From positions 1 through 40,197 of the forward strand of contig JAHDFX010000022.1 of the NCBI GenBank assembly GCA_020627965.1: a stretch of DNA of 40,197 nt. Direction: 5' to 3'. Source of the DNA: Saprospiraceae bacterium (GTDB lineage Bacteria > Bacteroidota > Bacteroidia > Chitinophagales > Saprospiraceae). A program made the translations under genes and the position numbers. A model generated the notes under the pieces. The model ran no database searches, was not told the origin of the DNA, and saw only the letters and a program-made list of their open reading frames with translations. Shown piece by piece: positions 8,245-15,126 of the stretch (positions are counted from its first letter, which is position 1; each line of letters begins with the position of its first letter).

Positions 8245-9183
8245 TTACCATTCAACGGCTTTCCCCCAATTTTCGAGATGTTCATCCGTCCAGATTTCTG
8301 GATAGAAAACGATTCGCTGATTTTTTGGAGGTAAATATTGTTGCCAATTGGTACCTCCTGTAGCAGCTATTTCTTCTGGTTCACGATTCAAATGGCGAAC
8401 TGCCGAACGGTAATGTGCCAAGGGCCAACGGATATTGGCATTGAAATCATGCTCTCTAAGTAAATTGAGCAGTTCTTCGTCTTGTTGCTCTGATTTAGGG
8501 AGATTTTTGTAAGCCTGATAAAGGTTTCTGTTTTTACTTTCCTGGGCTAATTCGAGTAAACGTTTGCTATATTTTTCTTCAAACTGACGTAACGTAAGCG
8601 TCTTTTTACCTGTTGCTAGTTCTGTAGCACCAAATCGCCAGTAAAGGTTGTCATATTTGTCTTTTATTGAGCCTTTTTCTCCAATATCTGCCCTCTTTTT
8701 GTGGTGTACAAGGTTACTTAGGTCGGTACTTACGATTTCAATCATTCTGTATTGAGCAGATTGAAAACCACTGGCAGGTAACAAACTCATCCTGAATTTT
8801 AGAAATTCTTCTTTATCCATGCCTTGTATCATAATATCAAAGGAACGGATCAAATTATCAAAATAACGATTTACCCGCCCTATTTGCCGCTTGAACAGAT
8901 CTAATGTGAGTAGATCAGCATGGTTAATTTGTCGGATGGCGCTAAGGGACAGCTTGAAATACAATTCGGTTATTTGATGGTAAATAATGAAAATTTCCTC
9001 ATCAGGCATGGGCGTTCGTGGAGTTTGCAGACTAAGTAATGTATCTAAATGCACATAATCCCAATATTTTAAATAATCGGCATATAAAAGTCCGTCTAGA
9101 TACGACTGCATGTCTTGCCCAAGTGCATTATATTTTTCTTCCAGCTTTTCCAGCCGTGTTAGCATATCGTGTGTTAAATCCAT
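8245..9183 (-). CDS. Tryptophan 2,3-dioxygenase family protein
   Basis: A haem-enzyme fold protein of about 312 residues. Family signatures: EEIFIIYHQITELYFKL corresponds to the TDO distal-side motif, with His at residue 76 of the longer reading; MDKEEFLKFRMSLLPASGFQS is the conserved PASGFQS segment; and near the end HYRSAVRHL followed by ATGGTNW carries a likely proximal haem ligand (His264) and the GTGG-like loop. TDO opens the indole ring of L-tryptophan to N-formylkynurenine. The sequence is divergent from classical TDO, so substrate identity is less certain than the fold. I prefer the ATG at 9183; a GTG at 9204 would add seven residues and start one nucleotide after the crcB stop. It is the last gene of a minus-strand unit with crcB and an unknown membrane protein. 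Confidence 0.82.
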   Translation of the reverse strand: MDLTHDMLTRLEKLEEKYNALGQDMQSYLDGLLYADYLKYWDYVHLDTLLSLQTPRTPMPDEEIFIIYHQITELYFKLSLSAIRQINHADLLTLDLFKRQIGRVNRYFDNLIRSFDIMIQGMDKEEFLKFRMSLLPASGFQSAQYRMIEIVSTDLSNLVHHKKRADIGEKGSIKDKYDNLYWRFGATELATGKKTLTLRQFEEKYSKRLLELAQESKNRNLYQAYKNLPKSEQQDEELLNLLREHDFNANIRWPLAHYRSAVRHLNREPEEIAATGGTNWQQYLPPKNQRIVFYPEIWTDEHLENWGKAVEW

Positions 9184-9205
9184 TTTATCTGTTTTAAGTA
9201 GCACG

Positions 9206-9577
9206 CTAAGTTATAAAATATTTGCCCAATACCAGTCCAATATAAATTGCCAGCAAACAAAGTAGAACACTAACAATAATATTTGCTAATGCATATCCAT
9301 GCTGTCCGGCTTCAAAAAGCTGAAAAGTTTCATTAGAAAAAGTAGAAAAAGTACTGAAGCCACCACAAAAACCGACCAAGAAAAATAATTTTACATTGTT
9401 ATTCAAACCACCTTTTAAACTCCAACTGACCATGAAGCCCAAAACGATGCAGCTTAGAATATTGGCTAAGAAAGTGGCATAAGGGAAAGTCAAGGTATAG
9501 GGATTAAGCAAGCGGGCAATACCATATCTGAATATACTGCCAAGTCCGCCACCCAGAAAAACAAATAAATAAGGCAT
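9206..9577 (-). CDS. crcB: CrcB/Fluc fluoride ion channel
   Basis: A 123-residue four-helix membrane protein matching the Fluc family in length and motifs: GGGLGSIFRYGIARLL in TM1, an Asn in TM2 (ATFLANILSCIVLG), and the break-helix GFCGGFSTFSTFSNE in TM3, which holds the Phe residues lining the pores and the central Na+ site. Fluc proteins act as dual-topology dimers that export F-. A single gene fits the homodimeric form. No fluoride riboswitch is recognisable nearby: the upstream gene ends only 5 nt away, so crcB must be read from that gene's promoter. Confidence 0.93.
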   Translation of the reverse strand: MPYLFVFLGGGLGSIFRYGIARLLNPYTLTFPYATFLANILSCIVLGFMVSWSLKGGLNNNVKLFFLVGFCGGFSTFSTFSNETFQLFEAGQHGYALANIIVSVLLCLLAIYIGLVLGKYFIT

Positions 9578-9582
9578 CTTAT

Positions 9583-10698
9583 CTAGCTTTTATTATAAAA
9601 TGATTTAAAGTGAGCTTTGGTAAAATGGGATTTAAAAAACCCGTCGAAGACCATCATAACAAACAAATAGAAAAGATAAACAATGGGGAAAAAGATAACG
9701 ACCAGAAACACATATCCATGATGGCTGCTTGCATGTTCTCCAATGACATTATCTATCCATAAATGGGCATTGATCCATACATAGAAGAATACAGCAACAA
9801 CAACAAGACTTCCAAAAATAAGTGTAGCAGAGAACCGAGCATCAGGTGATTTTTGCCTGTGAGAGCGCAACATAAAAACATGTAGAATCGAGAATAACAA
9901 AGCGATTATCAGTCCTATTCCAAAAGGGCCTATATTTATTAAGAAACGGGCTGATCGACTAACTTCAGGGCTATGATTGATTTCGAGAGTTTCAACGGGT
10001 AATTTATTAAAATGCCATCGGGCAATATTTTTCAGGTCGCCTTCATGAGGCGTACCCAAATTTGTATTGACAGGCAGATTTGTTTTGCTGGCATCTAAAG
10101 TAATATCAAGGGTTCCGAAGGATCGCCAGTATTGGGCAGGTGAAAGCATATACTGAAATTGATATAAGGTTACCCAATCAGTAAAATCTATCCATTGGTC
10201 GGCAGTATAAGAAATTTCTATAAGATGCTCGCCTTTGTCTATGTCTGTTTCAAAATATTTACACTCATTTGTTCTTACATAAATCCCACTTGAAGGGCTT
10301 TTTGCTAAGTGAATCATTTTGCGCTGCCCAAGGGTATCCATGATGTGATCGAACCCATGTAAGATCAGGCTATCAGAAAGGTAGTATTCGGGAAGGTCTT
10401 TTACAGAGACCAATTCACCATCTACCTTGATTTCTATTGGGGTGTCATTCAATCTTGCAGCATAAAAAATTAAAGGAATACGTATGCCTTTTTTCTGTGC
10501 TTTTAGATGATATTTTATATCAAATTTAGCATGTTTAAATATACTATCTATGGTCACTAGAATTTCTTCATGAGTTATATCAACATATTCATGAGTGAAG
10601 GGGCGACTCCAGACAGAGCCTCTGTTGACTGGTTCTGCCATATTTGCATATAGCAGGATTGGAAAGAAAGAAAATATTGCAGGAAGTAATCTTTTCAT
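9583..10698 (-). CDS. Exported protein with three C-terminal membrane helices, function unknown
   Basis: I do not recognise this 371-residue protein. The ATG at 10698 is chosen because it begins a good signal peptide (MKRLLPAIFSFFPILLYANMA); the frame extends upstream to 10755 without adding a plausible start. Residues 20-255 form an extracytoplasmic, beta-rich region with no cysteine cluster. Three strongly hydrophobic segments follow (FGIGLIIALLFSILHVFML, then LIFGSLVVVAVFFYVWI, then YVFLVVIFFPIVYLFYLFVMMVF) and a short basic tail. It lies 5 nt upstream of crcB and probably heads the crcB-TDO unit. A membrane-anchored sensor or accessory factor would fit the topology, but nothing in the sequence proves a function. 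Confidence 0.6.
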   Translation of the reverse strand: MKRLLPAIFSFFPILLYANMAEPVNRGSVWSRPFTHEYVDITHEEILVTIDSIFKHAKFDIKYHLKAQKKGIRIPLIFYAARLNDTPIEIKVDGELVSVKDLPEYYLSDSLILHGFDHIMDTLGQRKMIHLAKSPSSGIYVRTNECKYFETDIDKGEHLIEISYTADQWIDFTDWVTLYQFQYMLSPAQYWRSFGTLDITLDASKTNLPVNTNLGTPHEGDLKNIARWHFNKLPVETLEINHSPEVSRSARFLINIGPFGIGLIIALLFSILHVFMLRSHRQKSPDARFSATLIFGSLVVVAVFFYVWINAHLWIDNVIGEHASSHHGYVFLVVIFFPIVYLFYLFVMMVFDGFFKSHFTKAHFKSFYNKS

Positions 10699-10745
10699 CT
10701 CGGCTAAAATAGCGATTATCCTTGAATTACAATGTTTATAAAACG

Positions 10746-10775
10746 AAAAAAGCATCTCCGAAGAGATGCTTTTTT
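10746..10775 (-). terminator. Terminator after the YceI gene
   Basis: The stem AGCATCTC/GAGATGCT (10751-10758 and 10763-10770) is extended by A5/T5. Read on the minus strand the loop is TTCG closed by C-G, the very stable UUCG tetraloop, followed by a T-tract. It lies 30 nt after the YceI stop, just ahead of the next gene. Confidence 0.88.
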
Positions 10776-10805
10776 TGTTTTATAATTCTAGAAAATTATG
10801 TCGAA

Positions 10806-11501
10806 TTATTTGCTGGCTTTCAAAGAGATACTAATTCCCATATCATTGCTGATGATTTTATTTTTCATGTCATCTGCAACTGTAGTCTCATTGGAGCTAC
10901 CATAAGCAATACCCCATTCTGTACGGTCAATAACAAACTGCGGTGCTTCAGCACTGATTGTATTACCGTCAGCTTTGATATTCGCCTTAAAAGCTACACT
11001 TTTAGAAATACCTTTTAATGTCAGGTTTCCTTTAATATTGTGTGTTGCTTTGGCATCGCCTTCCAGTTTTTCACAACCCGTAACAATAAATGAAGCTGTT
11101 GGAAACTTGGCTACATTGAAAAAGTCGTCTTTTTGCTCTTCTTTACCTGTACCTTTCAGGTGACTTTCCAGCCATCCTTTCTTATCACCTTTTAGGTCAG
11201 TTACTGTAATTTGATTCATATCCCATACGAAATTTCCCCCCGTGATACAGCCATCAGCTAATGTCAGCGTTCCTTCTTTAAAGGGAATAAATCCAGCATG
11301 CTTGTCTCCAATAAATTTTTTGGATCCGACCCAATTGATCTTAGAATCGGCGGCGGATACAGTGTAAGTTTCGCCCTTTGCAGTCGGTTTAGCTGTTTCA
11401 GCTTTCCCCGTTTCAGCTTTTTCACCTTCTACACCTCCGCCACAGGCTGCTAATAGACCGATAACAGCGAAAATGAGTGTTAGATTGATTAGTTTGTTCA
11501 T
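10806..11501 (-). CDS. YceI-family lipoprotein
   Basis: A 231-residue lipoprotein. The ATG at 11501 starts MNKLINLTLIFAVIGLLAAC, a signal peptide with lipobox LAAC at about residues 17-20; a longer frame to 11588 is unlikely. After a Glu/Lys/Thr-rich linker (about 22-45) comes a complete YceI lipocalin-like domain: YTVSAADSKINWVGSK, a central NQITVTDL strand, DDFFNVAKFPTASF, and the ending GNLTLKGISKSVAFKA plus FVIDRTEWGIAYGS. YceI proteins bind long isoprenoid/lipid chains in a beta-barrel; the exact ligand is unknown. It appears monocistronic with its own terminator. Confidence 0.9.
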   Translation of the reverse strand: MNKLINLTLIFAVIGLLAACGGGVEGEKAETGKAETAKPTAKGETYTVSAADSKINWVGSKKFIGDKHAGFIPFKEGTLTLADGCITGGNFVWDMNQITVTDLKGDKKGWLESHLKGTGKEEQKDDFFNVAKFPTASFIVTGCEKLEGDAKATHNIKGNLTLKGISKSVAFKANIKADGNTISAEAPQFVIDRTEWGIAYGSSNETTVADDMKNKIISNDMGISISLKASK

Positions 11502-11699
11502 GATTTTTAAAATGTATACTTTTGAAAATATGGTTAGTTTTAAGGTAATCAACATAGTTGAACACGTTCTAAACTGATGTATAAACACGAAGTTATGTAG
11601 AATGTTTCATAAGGTAGTTTTTCATAGATAAATTGTTTGTTCAAAACAAGTCGGTATTAGTTTGCGTTTATTGAACAAACTTACTATTTAAAAATATTG

Positions 11700-11707
11700 T
11701 AACTTTG
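11700..11707 (+). promoter_or_regulatory. Candidate -7 box for the tatA transcript
   Basis: TAACTTTG matches the Bacteroidota housekeeping -7 consensus TAnnTTTG and lies 68 nt before the tatA ATG. The nearest TTG for a -33 element (11671) is about 26 nt upstream, somewhat further than usual, so the match is partial. Confidence 0.45.
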
Positions 11708-11774
11708 CCTACAAATAATATGGTACATTGTTTATGCAATGTATTCATTGTTTCAAAATTAGAAATAAAATATC

Positions 11775-12014
11775 ATGAATATAGAACTTCTTTTTATGCC
11801 AGGTGGAACAGAATTAATAGTTATTCTTTTTGTTGTACTATTACTTTTTGGGGGTAAAAAAATTCCTGAATTAATGCGTGGTTTAGGTAAAGGCATTCGT
11901 GAATTTAACAATGCAAAAGCCACGGTTGAAGATGAGATTAAGCGTGGAATTAAGGAAAGCGAAGCTGAAGAAATGGAGAAAATTGCTGAAAAAGCAAAAA
12001 GCGCAAAAGAATAA
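11775..12014 (+). CDS. tatA: Twin-arginine translocase subunit TatA/E
   Basis: A 79-residue TatA-type protein. It has a short N-terminal segment, one membrane helix ([14 protein letters not shown], about residues 12-25), the hinge and amphipathic helix typical of the family ([19 protein letters not shown]), and a charged, Lys/Glu-rich C-terminal tail. TatA oligomers form the passage for folded proteins in the Tat pathway. No tatC is adjacent, so the partner is elsewhere. The tatA-gatA gap is 156 nt and carries DnaA-box-like sequences. Confidence 0.92.
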   Translation: MNIELLFMPGGTELIVILFVVLLLFGGKKIPELMRGLGKGIREFNNAKATVEDEIKRGIKESEAEEMEKIAEKAKSAKE

Positions 12015-12051
12015 AATTCTGAATTTAAAACCCTTTTTAAAACAAAATATC

Positions 12052-12072
12052 TTATCCACAGGCTTTTCCACA
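12052..12072 (+). promoter_or_regulatory. Pair of DnaA-box-like 9-mers
   Basis: TTATCCACA (12052-12060) is a perfect consensus DnaA box. TTTTCCACA (12064-12072) is a one-mismatch copy in the same orientation, 12 bp later. About 90 bp of AT-rich DNA follows. Two boxes alone do not define a replication origin; they could also allow DnaA to regulate gatA. Confidence 0.4.
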
Positions 12073-12122
12073 TGCCGACAAAATTTTTATAAATTTTCCA
12101 AGCATCGTATTAGAAAAAGACA

Positions 12123-12155
12123 TACTTTTGCTGTTCTGTATGACAGACAAAAGTA
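12123..12155 (+). promoter_or_regulatory. Hairpin with T-run just before gatA
   Basis: The arms TACTTTTG (12123-12130) and CAAAAGTA (12148-12155) pair over 8 bp around an inner CTGT/ACAG stem, and are followed by a seven-T run (12158-12164), 6 nt before the presumed gatA start. It may be a weak terminator/attenuator for tatA transcripts or part of the gatA promoter; TAACTTTT at 12154 resembles a -7 box. Confidence 0.35.
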
Positions 12156-12170
12156 ACTTTTTTTAATACG

Positions 12171-13601
12171 TTGCAAACATTACATCAAATACAGGCGGAT
12201 TTAAATAGAGGTACAACTACAATGCTTGCCATTGTAGAAGAGTACCTGGCTCGTATAGAGTCCAGCAAAAAATTAAATGCCTATGTGGAGGTCTATGCAG
12301 AAGAAGCTTGCCAAAGGGCAATTGAATTAGATAAAAAATATGGAGAACATCCTGATAAGATGGGTAAACTCTTTGGAGTTGTGCTTTCTATTAAGGATGT
12401 ATTATGCTATGCAGGTCATGAAGTAACAGCCGCTTCCAAAATTTTGGAAGGTTTTAAATCGCTTTATACCGCAACAGCAATAGAACGATTACTAGCAGAA
12501 GATGCCATTATTATAGGCAGAACCAATTGTGACCAGTTTGCTATGGGCTCTACTAATGAGAACTCAGTTTATGGCCCTTCGCTCAATGCAGCGGATATAA
12601 CTAAGGTTCCGGGTGGGTCTTCTGGTGGTTCAGCCGTGTCTGTTCAGGCGGATACTTGTTTAGTATCGCTTGGCTCTGATACAGGAGGTTCGGTAAGACA
12701 ACCTGCCGCTTTTTGTGGTCTCATTGGCTTAAAGCCGACCTATGGACGCATTTCAAGGTATGGTTTATTGGCTTATGCTTCTTCTTTTGACCAAATTGGC
12801 ATATTGGGGAAAAATATAGAGGATGTGGCATTATTGTTAGAGGTCATGGCGGGCGAAGATAAAATGGACAGTACGAGTAGTTCGAGAGCAGTTGAAAAGT
12901 ACGCTTCATTGCCAGAATATACGAAAAAAGCCAGAATCGCTTATTTTGATACAGCGATCAATCATGCCAGTATAGATGCAGACATTCGTCGTCAGACACT
13001 GGATTGTATAGCTCGGTTGAAAGCAGCCGGGCACACTGTAGAAGCTGTTGATTTTCCTTATTTGGATTATATCATTCCAGCATATTATGTGCTTACAACG
13101 GCGGAAGCTTCGTCAAACCTGTCTCGTTATGACGGGATTCGATATGCTTATCGTGATCCTGAAGCTAAGACTTTGCAGGAAACTTATGAAAAGTCACGTA
13201 CAGAGGGATTTAGCAAAGAAGTCAAAAGACGAATTATGCTGGGAACTTTTGTACTGAGTGCAGGATATTATGATGCTTATTATGCGAAAGCACAAAAGGT
13301 ACGTCGTTTGATACAAGAAAAAACACTAGAAATTTTGAGTCGGCATGACTTTATCCTTATGCCAACCAGCCCTTCACCGGCTTTCGGATTAGGAGAAAAA
13401 ACAAAAGATCCGGTAGAAATGTATCTGGCAGATATTTATACTGTACAGGCAAATATGACGGGTATGCCAGCGATAAATTTGCCTTTGGGAACACACGAAA
13501 GCGGCCTTCCCCTTGGTATACAGCTTATGGCTAATAAATTTGAAGAAGCTAGTTTGTTAACCTTTTCAAATTACATGTATAAGAATATTTTATCAAAATA
13601 A
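12171..13601 (+). CDS. gatA: Asp-tRNA(Asn)/Glu-tRNA(Gln) amidotransferase subunit A
   Basis: A 476-residue amidase-signature protein. The catalytic Lys-cisSer-Ser triad is visible as Lys75 (VLSIKDVLCY), Ser150 (PGGSSGGS) and Ser174 (LGSDTGGSVRQPA), with spacing identical to characterised GatA enzymes. The GLIGLKPTYGRISRYGL segment and the C-terminal MTGMPAINLPLG are also typical. GatA releases ammonia from glutamine for the GatCAB complex that amidates mischarged Glu-tRNA(Gln) or Asp-tRNA(Asn). The best-fitting start is a TTG at 12171, since the N-terminus (LHQIQADLNRG) aligns with family starts and no ATG exists nearby upstream in frame. GatB and GatC are not in the window. Confidence 0.94.
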   Translation: MQTLHQIQADLNRGTTTMLAIVEEYLARIESSKKLNAYVEVYAEEACQRAIELDKKYGEHPDKMGKLFGVVLSIKDVLCYAGHEVTAASKILEGFKSLYTATAIERLLAEDAIIIGRTNCDQFAMGSTNENSVYGPSLNAADITKVPGGSSGGSAVSVQADTCLVSLGSDTGGSVRQPAAFCGLIGLKPTYGRISRYGLLAYASSFDQIGILGKNIEDVALLLEVMAGEDKMDSTSSSRAVEKYASLPEYTKKARIAYFDTAINHASIDADIRRQTLDCIARLKAAGHTVEAVDFPYLDYIIPAYYVLTTAEASSNLSRYDGIRYAYRDPEAKTLQETYEKSRTEGFSKEVKRRIMLGTFVLSAGYYDAYYAKAQKVRRLIQEKTLEILSRHDFILMPTSPSPAFGLGEKTKDPVEMYLADIYTVQANMTGMPAINLPLGTHESGLPLGIQLMANKFEEASLLTFSNYMYKNILSK

Positions 13602-13625
13602 TACAACATTTTTTAATATAATTCG

Positions 13626-13649
13626 TAAAAGAGCCTGATTGCTCTTTTA
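13626..13649 (+). terminator. Hairpin after gatA
   Basis: A 9-bp perfect stem (TAAAAGAGC at 13626-13634, GCTCTTTTA at 13641-13649) with a 6-nt loop, 24 nt after the gatA stop. The T-run is inside the stem, so the terminator is moderate. Confidence 0.6.
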
Positions 13650-13729
13650 TCCCGAACCCAATATAAAACGACCTAAATAAATTGAACACCTTTAATTGTT
13701 TAGGTTATTGTTTAACGAAACTCCTGTTT

Positions 13730-15049
13730 ATGGAATCGAAAGCAACCAAACTATTGTATTTTTCATGTGCATTGGCTTGCACTGTTGCCCCAACAGATTT
13801 TGACGTATATGCACATATAGATCCCGAGGCAGATAAAAAAGAAGCTTCTGCCTTTCGTTACGACAGCCAGTTTACCTGGTTCGTTCCCCCTACATTTACT
13901 GATGAAGAATACCGCCAGCGTGTAATGGCAATGCGTGCTGCTACGTCTATTAATTTTAAATATGACCAGCGTGTAAGAAATTTCATCGAATCTTATACGG
14001 TCAAACACCGTAATACAGCTGAACGTGTACTGGGGTATAGTACTATTTATTTTCCCATTTTTGAGGCTTCTCTCAGAAAATATGGATTACCAGAAGAATT
14101 AAAATACTTGCCCATTATCGAGTCTGCGCTAAAAGCCAAAGCTTATTCGAAAGCAGGTGCAGCAGGTCTCTGGCAGTTTATCCCATCTACGGGAAAAATG
14201 ATGGGGCTAAAAATTAATTCAGAGGTAGACGAACGTCTAGACCCTCAATTGGCAAGTGATGCTGCGGCTCGTTATCTGAAAAAACTACATGACCGGTTTG
14301 ATGACTGGATGTTGGTAATTGCTGCTTATAATTGCGGGCCAGGGCGTGTTAATAGTTCTATAAAAAAGGCTGGTAGCAGAGATATTTGGGATGTTTACCA
14401 ATACCTTCCAAGAGAAACACGTGGTTACGTGCCTTCTTTTATTGGCGCAGCATATTTAATGGATTATTATCATTTACATCACTTGAATCCATTATATCCA
14501 GAATCAGCTTTCCAGCATACTGAGCAGGCGATTATTTTTGATAAAACGTCTTTTGATGAGATCGCTGAGGCGAGTGGTGTGCCTATGTATCAGATAGAGT
14601 TTCTGAATCCGGCGTATAAGAAAAAGCTGATTCCGGTGAGCGATCAGGGCTATACTTTGACATTGCCCGCTGCTGGTATGATGGCTTACAGAGGAGATTA
14701 TAGTGCTGCTCCGGCAATAGCTATGGCGGCACCTGTTGAACCTTTATATACGCCAGAACCGGTTCAACCAACAGTGACACCTGTTAAGTCTCACCCGGTT
14801 AGCCGTGTTAAGCGCATGAAATACGAAGAAAAGCCTATTGGTCAGCGTGATAAGATTAAAGTCAAGCTAGATGACAATACCGAAAAAGATGTGGTTATCT
14901 ATGAAGTACAAAGAGGAGATAACCTATGGGAAATTGCTAAAAAATTCCCAGGTGTAACAACTGATGATATCATCAGACTGAATAAGATCAGTAATTACCG
15001 AACGATCCGTCCAGGATTCCAGTTAATTATTGGTTCAGACAATACGTAA
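13730..15049 (+). CDS. MltD-like membrane-bound lytic murein transglycosylase with LysM domain
   Basis: A 439-residue protein from the ATG at 13730, which places a signal-like segment (KLLYFSCALACTVA) at the N-terminus; a TTG at 13682 would add 16 residues before it. The SLT (goose-lysozyme-like) domain spans about 110-240. It has the catalytic Glu131 in YLPIIESALKA, then GAAGLWQFIPSTG, then VIAAYNCGPGRVN. A short linker region follows, and a LysM peptidoglycan-binding motif ends the protein (YEVQRGDNLWEIAKKF to IRPGFQLIIG, about 395-438). A weaker LysM-like segment (FDEIAEASGVPMYQIEFLNPAYKKKLIP) lies near 285-310. It should cleave glycan strands to 1,6-anhydro products during wall remodelling. 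Confidence 0.9.
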   Translation: MESKATKLLYFSCALACTVAPTDFDVYAHIDPEADKKEASAFRYDSQFTWFVPPTFTDEEYRQRVMAMRAATSINFKYDQRVRNFIESYTVKHRNTAERVLGYSTIYFPIFEASLRKYGLPEELKYLPIIESALKAKAYSKAGAAGLWQFIPSTGKMMGLKINSEVDERLDPQLASDAAARYLKKLHDRFDDWMLVIAAYNCGPGRVNSSIKKAGSRDIWDVYQYLPRETRGYVPSFIGAAYLMDYYHLHHLNPLYPESAFQHTEQAIIFDKTSFDEIAEASGVPMYQIEFLNPAYKKKLIPVSDQGYTLTLPAAGMMAYRGDYSAAPAIAMAAPVEPLYTPEPVQPTVTPVKSHPVSRVKRMKYEEKPIGQRDKIKVKLDDNTEKDVVIYEVQRGDNLWEIAKKFPGVTTDDIIRLNKISNYRTIRPGFQLIIGSDNT

Positions 15050-15070
15050 ATCATCTAACCAACTATATAC

Positions 15071-15102
15071 AAAAAGCCTCCGCAATTGCGCGGAGGCTTT
15101 TT
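15071..15102. terminator. Bidirectional terminator between the transglycosylase and the giant surface protein
   Basis: A perfect 13-bp stem (AAAAAGCCTCCGC at 15071-15083, complement at 15090-15102), a 6-nt loop, with A and T runs on both flanks. It lies between convergent genes. Confidence 0.9.
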
Positions 15103-15126
15103 GTTTTTATATGAAGAGATTATTGT

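Noticed and set aside
8106-8363. Plus-strand open frame of 85 codons
   Set aside because: It mostly overlaps the 3' part of the dioxygenase gene on the other strand and has no family signature.
10699-10755. N-terminal extension of the unknown membrane protein
   Set aside because: It would place 19 residues before a clean signal peptide and run into the terminator of the YceI gene.
11558-11570. TTGAACACGTTCT also found at 21807-21819
   Set aside because: A shared 13-mer is expected several times by chance in 40 kb. The copy at 21807 is part of a hairpin, while the one at 11558 has no such partner, and the flanking genes are unrelated.
13682-13729. N-terminal extension of the lytic transglycosylase from a TTG start
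   Set aside because: The 16 extra residues precede the signal-like segment and the ATG at 13730 gives a better start.
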